Source: CAYHOI01 sp964358175
Lineage (GTDB): Bacteria; Margulisbacteria; Riflemargulisbacteria; GWF2-35-9
Direction: 5' to 3'
DNA: 16,242 nucleotides
NCBI GenBank assembly: GCA_964358175.1
Contig: CAYHOI010000039.1
Coordinates: 1-16,242 of the forward strand
In this document: positions 13,790 to 16,242 of the stretch, piece after piece
How positions within the stretch are numbered: the first letter of the stretch is position 1
Layout of the letters: each line of letters starts with the position of its first letter
Made by a program: the position numbers and the translations under genes
Notes under the pieces: generated by a model
Database searches by the model: none
What the model saw: the letters and a program-made list of their open reading frames with translations, nothing else
Told to the model about the DNA's origin: nothing

Positions 13790-14642
13790 ATATTATTGTC
13801 ATCCAGAAGACTTGCCAGATGAGCAGGGCAAGGTCATTTGTATGGGGACTTTTGACGGGTGCCATATTGGCCATAGGGCATTACTGGATCACGTGGATTA
13901 TGCGGTGAGCTTTATGCCTGCGCCCAAGGCCTTCTTTTCAGTGACGGAAAAAGTGCTCCTTTTGCCGAATGAAAAGCGATGCTTGTACCCGAATTTTATT
14001 TTTCTGCGATTTGATGAGGATTTGGCGAGTCTTACACCGGAAGAATTTATTCACATGATTCTTGAAACGCTAAAGCCTGCACGAATTGTGGTGGGGTGGG
14101 ATTTTCATTTTGGTTTCCAGCAAACGGGTACTGTGCACACGCTTCAAAAGCTGTCGGAACAATGTTCATTTCACTTGGATGTCATTGCTCCGGTAAAACT
14201 GGGCAGAACAATTGTCAAAAGCACAAGGATTCGACAGCTCATTGAGGCTGGAAAAGTGGAGAGGGCCAATGCTTTGTTGGGATATGAATATTTTTACGTG
14301 GCGCGAGTGATCCATGGAAAAGGAATAGGCCGATCTCTAGGGTTTCCCACCCTTAATCTTGAGATCAATGCCCACAAACTGCTTCCTCTTCACGGCGTCT
14401 ATGCCGGCACTGTTGAGGTGGAGGGTGAATGTCATAAGGCCGCGATTAGTCTGGCTCTGCGAGAAAGTGGACGGCTCGAACTGGAGGCATTTTTGCTGGA
14501 TTACAGTGGTGATCTCTACGGGAAAACCGTTAAGCTGTCTTTTTGTGCGAGCGTTCGTCGTCAGAAAAAATTCTCTGGGCTGGATTATTTGAAAACACAA
14601 ATTGCCAAAGACGTTGAACGAGTCAAGACTCTCCTGCAATAA
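13773..14642 (+). CDS. ribF: Bifunctional riboflavin kinase/FAD synthetase RibF, divergent
   Basis: Phosphorylates riboflavin to FMN and adenylates FMN to FAD. The N-terminal adenylyltransferase has GTFDGCHIGHRALL (25-38), WDFHFGFQQTGT (109-120) and KSTRIRQLI near 148-156. The C-terminal flavokinase has GKGIGRSLGFPTLNLE near 178-193 (PTxN binds MgATP), GVYAGTVEV near 204-212, and a Glu-containing LELEAFLLDYSGDLYGKTV near 234-252. Two family signatures are weak: the TFxPHP motif after the first helix is replaced by FMPAPKAFFS, and the NIGxRPT motif before the kinase Glu is absent (KAAISLALRESG). The 289-aa length is near normal (about 310). The start is TTG inside the end of truB, preceded by GGGAGG (13758-13763). 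Confidence 0.85.
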   Translation: MTDLTKYYCHPEDLPDEQGKVICMGTFDGCHIGHRALLDHVDYAVSFMPAPKAFFSVTEKVLLLPNEKRCLYPNFIFLRFDEDLASLTPEEFIHMILETLKPARIVVGWDFHFGFQQTGTVHTLQKLSEQCSFHLDVIAPVKLGRTIVKSTRIRQLIEAGKVERANALLGYEYFYVARVIHGKGIGRSLGFPTLNLEINAHKLLPLHGVYAGTVEVEGECHKAAISLALRESGRLELEAFLLDYSGDLYGKTVKLSFCASVRRQKKFSGLDYLKTQIAKDVERVKTLLQ

Positions 14643-14644
14643 CA

Positions 14645-14653
14645 TGTTATAAT
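14645..14653 (+). promoter_or_regulatory. Extended -10 promoter for purM
   Basis: TGTTATAAT is an extended -10 element (TG, one base, TATAAT at 14648-14653). No good -35 lies 16-18 bases upstream. Transcription would start near 14660, only about six bases before the purM ATG. Confidence 0.55.
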
Positions 14654-14665
14654 TCTGACGCAATC

Positions 14666-15676
14666 ATGGGACTGACTTACAAAGATTCCGGAGTCGATAT
14701 TCACGCAGGCTATGAATCGGTTAAGCAACTCACCGTTGAGGTCAAAAAGACATTTAATTCACAAGTGTTGGATAATTTCGGAAGTTTTGGAGCTTTGTTT
14801 CAGCCAGATTTAAGGGGTATTAAAACACCAATTCTTGTCTCTAGTACAGATGGTGTAGGCACAAAATTACTGCTTGCGATTGAACTAGGTATTTTCGACA
14901 CTATCGGAATTGACTTGGTGGCCATGTGTGTAAATGATTTGATTACACAGGGAGCTAAACCTCTTTTCATGCTCGACTATATCGCGCTTCATAAGCTTGA
15001 CCCCGAGTTGGTTACGACGATCATTAAAGGTATTGTCGAGGGTTGCAAACAATCCGCATGCGCGCTTATTGGTGGTGAGACAGCCGAGATGCGGGACGTT
15101 TACCGCCAAGGCGACTTTGATTTAGCTGGGTTTGTCGTTGGGCTTGTTGATAAAGATCAGGTCATTACAGGGCGTGGGATTTCGGTTGGCGATAAAATCA
15201 TTCGATTGCCAGCCAGTGGTGTCCATAGCAATGGATATTCTTTGGCACGTAAAGTCGCCGAATTGATACAAGATCCAGAGGAACGACTCGCTTTTAAAAA
15301 AGATTTGCTGATTCCCACCGTAATTTATGTCCGACAAGTTCTTGATCTTATCGCCCGATTCCCCATCAAGGGGATCGCCAATATTACGGGGGGGGGGCTT
15401 TATGAAAATATCGCACGTGTTTTACCCAAGAATGTTGACGCTCGTGTTGATTTTGGCTCATGGGATTTGTTGCCCGTCTTTAAGACGCTTCAGCGTGTGG
15501 GGCAGATATCGTGGCGCGAAATGTGCAGTGCCTTTAATGTGGGCGTGGGGATGACGCTGGTTGTTGCCCCAAAGACTGCAAAAGATATATGTTCTGCGGA
15601 GCCAACGCTTGATGTTGTCGGCGAAATTATTGCTGGATCGGGTGAGGTTCTTGTCGAAGGGCTTCCCCAAAACTAG
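14666..15676 (+). CDS. purM: Phosphoribosylformylglycinamidine cyclo-ligase (AIR synthetase)
   Basis: Fifth step of purine synthesis: ATP-dependent closure of FGAM to aminoimidazole ribonucleotide; cytoplasmic. The 336-aa length is typical. Landmarks: YKDSGVDIHAGYE (5-17), LVSSTDGVGTKLLLA (57-71), MCVNDLITQGAKPLFMLDYIA (86-106), ALIGGETAEM (133-142), LPASGVHSNGYSLARK (180-195), and NITGGGLYENIARVLP (239-254). The Gly triplet is encoded by an uninterrupted ten-G run (15388-15397), and the frame is intact there. There is no Shine-Dalgarno site, and an extended -10 element lies 13 bases before the ATG, so translation may use an almost leaderless mRNA. purN follows after one base. Confidence 0.96.
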   Translation: MGLTYKDSGVDIHAGYESVKQLTVEVKKTFNSQVLDNFGSFGALFQPDLRGIKTPILVSSTDGVGTKLLLAIELGIFDTIGIDLVAMCVNDLITQGAKPLFMLDYIALHKLDPELVTTIIKGIVEGCKQSACALIGGETAEMRDVYRQGDFDLAGFVVGLVDKDQVITGRGISVGDKIIRLPASGVHSNGYSLARKVAELIQDPEERLAFKKDLLIPTVIYVRQVLDLIARFPIKGIANITGGGLYENIARVLPKNVDARVDFGSWDLLPVFKTLQRVGQISWREMCSAFNVGVGMTLVVAPKTAKDICSAEPTLDVVGEIIAGSGEVLVEGLPQN

Positions 15677-15677
15677 A

Positions 15678-16242
15678 ATGACAAAACTTCGACTTGGAGT
15701 TGTTGGTTCGGGGCGTGGTTCTAATTTCATCGCGATTCAAGAAAATATTCTCAAAGGCAATCTGGATGCCGAGATCGTGCTTGTCCTATCCGACAAGCCA
15801 TCAGCGATGCTGGAGAGGGCTAAGGGCTATAGACTGAAAGCCCTTCATGTTGATCCCAAAGCATTTGGTTCTAAAGTGGATTTTGATTTAGAGCTAGTTC
15901 GACTGCTGAAACAGAACAACGTGGAACTGGTAATTCTGGCGGGCTATATGCGGATTCTCAGCGATGCGTTTATCGAAGCTTTTGCCGGCAAACTTCTCAA
16001 TATTCATCCCTCGCTACTGCCGCTTTTTAAGGGGCTTCACCCCCAGAGACAGGCCTTGCAGGCGGGAGTAAAAGAGTCGGGTTGTACGGTTCATCTGGTT
16101 ACGGAGGAGCTGGACAGCGGCCCGATTCTTCTTCAAGAAAGGGTGCCGATCCTTCCGGGAGATACCGAAGAGTCGCTTGCCACCCGAATTCTTGCGAAGG
16201 AACATCGGATCTACACACAGGCCATCTCGAAATGGATGAGCA
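15678..16242 (+). CDS. purN: Phosphoribosylglycinamide formyltransferase PurN (cut by window end)
   Basis: Transfers formyl from 10-formyltetrahydrofolate to GAR in the third step of purine synthesis. The first 188 codons are present and the frame runs off the window. Visible: GVVGSGRGSNF (7-17, phosphate binding), LAGYMRILS (87-95), NIHPSLLP (108-115) and the C.V...EELDSGPI stretch (136-150). Catalytic residues N108, H110 and D146 match E. coli N106, H108 and D144. The common PAFPGLHAH segment reads PLFKGLHPQ here. The ATG lies one base after the purM stop with no separate ribosome site, so it is probably coupled to purM. Only a few residues should be missing. Confidence 0.95.
   Translation, partial: MTKLRLGVVGSGRGSNFIAIQENILKGNLDAEIVLVLSDKPSAMLERAKGYRLKALHVDPKAFGSKVDFDLELVRLLKQNNVELVILAGYMRILSDAFIEAFAGKLLNIHPSLLPLFKGLHPQRQALQAGVKESGCTVHLVTEELDSGPILLQERVPILPGDTEESLATRILAKEHRIYTQAISKWMS

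Noticed and set aside
1..16242. CRISPR array, tRNA or rRNA genes, transposase or prophage genes
   Set aside because: No spaced direct repeats, cloverleaf-like or rRNA sequence, or mobile-element protein could be seen on either strand.

Overview
The window comes from a flagellated, menaquinone-using bacterium of moderate GC. It carries FlhA, a FliA-type sigma factor, MenA, and Shine-Dalgarno sites of the usual GGAGG type. I cannot assign a phylum. FlhF and FlhG, which often sit between flhA and fliA, are absent here and two unrecognised small genes take their place. This suggests a lineage outside the well-studied models.

Positions 132-3647 (minus strand) hold flhA, two small unknown genes and a short sigma-28-type factor. 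The last three share a convincing sigma-70-type promoter. A 389-base divergent region (3648-4036) separates flhA from an unknown plus-strand gene (4037-4762). It contains a near-perfect 38-base palindrome and two promoter-like boxes. The unknown gene converges on, and overlaps, panC.

Positions 4722-8028 (minus strand) look like one operon: a TPR protein, menA, an SDR oxidoreductase and panC, with 1-24 base joints. Positions 8029-8486 are a second divergent region. It contains a strong promoter, a hairpin with a T-tract right after it, and a ~156-base imperfect palindrome that looks like a small mobile or REP-like repeat, all just ahead of nusA.

Positions 8487-14642 (plus strand) are the classic translation/transcription operon nusA-infB-rbfA-nrnA-truB-ribF, without rimP. 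NusA carries an extra C-terminal module resembling the IF2 N-terminal domain of the next gene. TruB and RibF are both atypical. purM and purN (cut by the window end) follow, and purM has an extended -10 promoter so close to its start that its mRNA may be almost leaderless.

The most interesting signal is a shared two-part box, GCAACTTT-N11-(C/T)ACGATAACTT. It occurs with identical spacing upstream of the unknown gene at 4037 and of the TPR-menA-SDR-panC operon, and a looser version lies upstream of flhA. Its -10 half resembles the sigma-28 element (GCCGATAA). It may be the promoter class of the short sigma factor encoded here, which would link unknown genes to the flagellar regulon.
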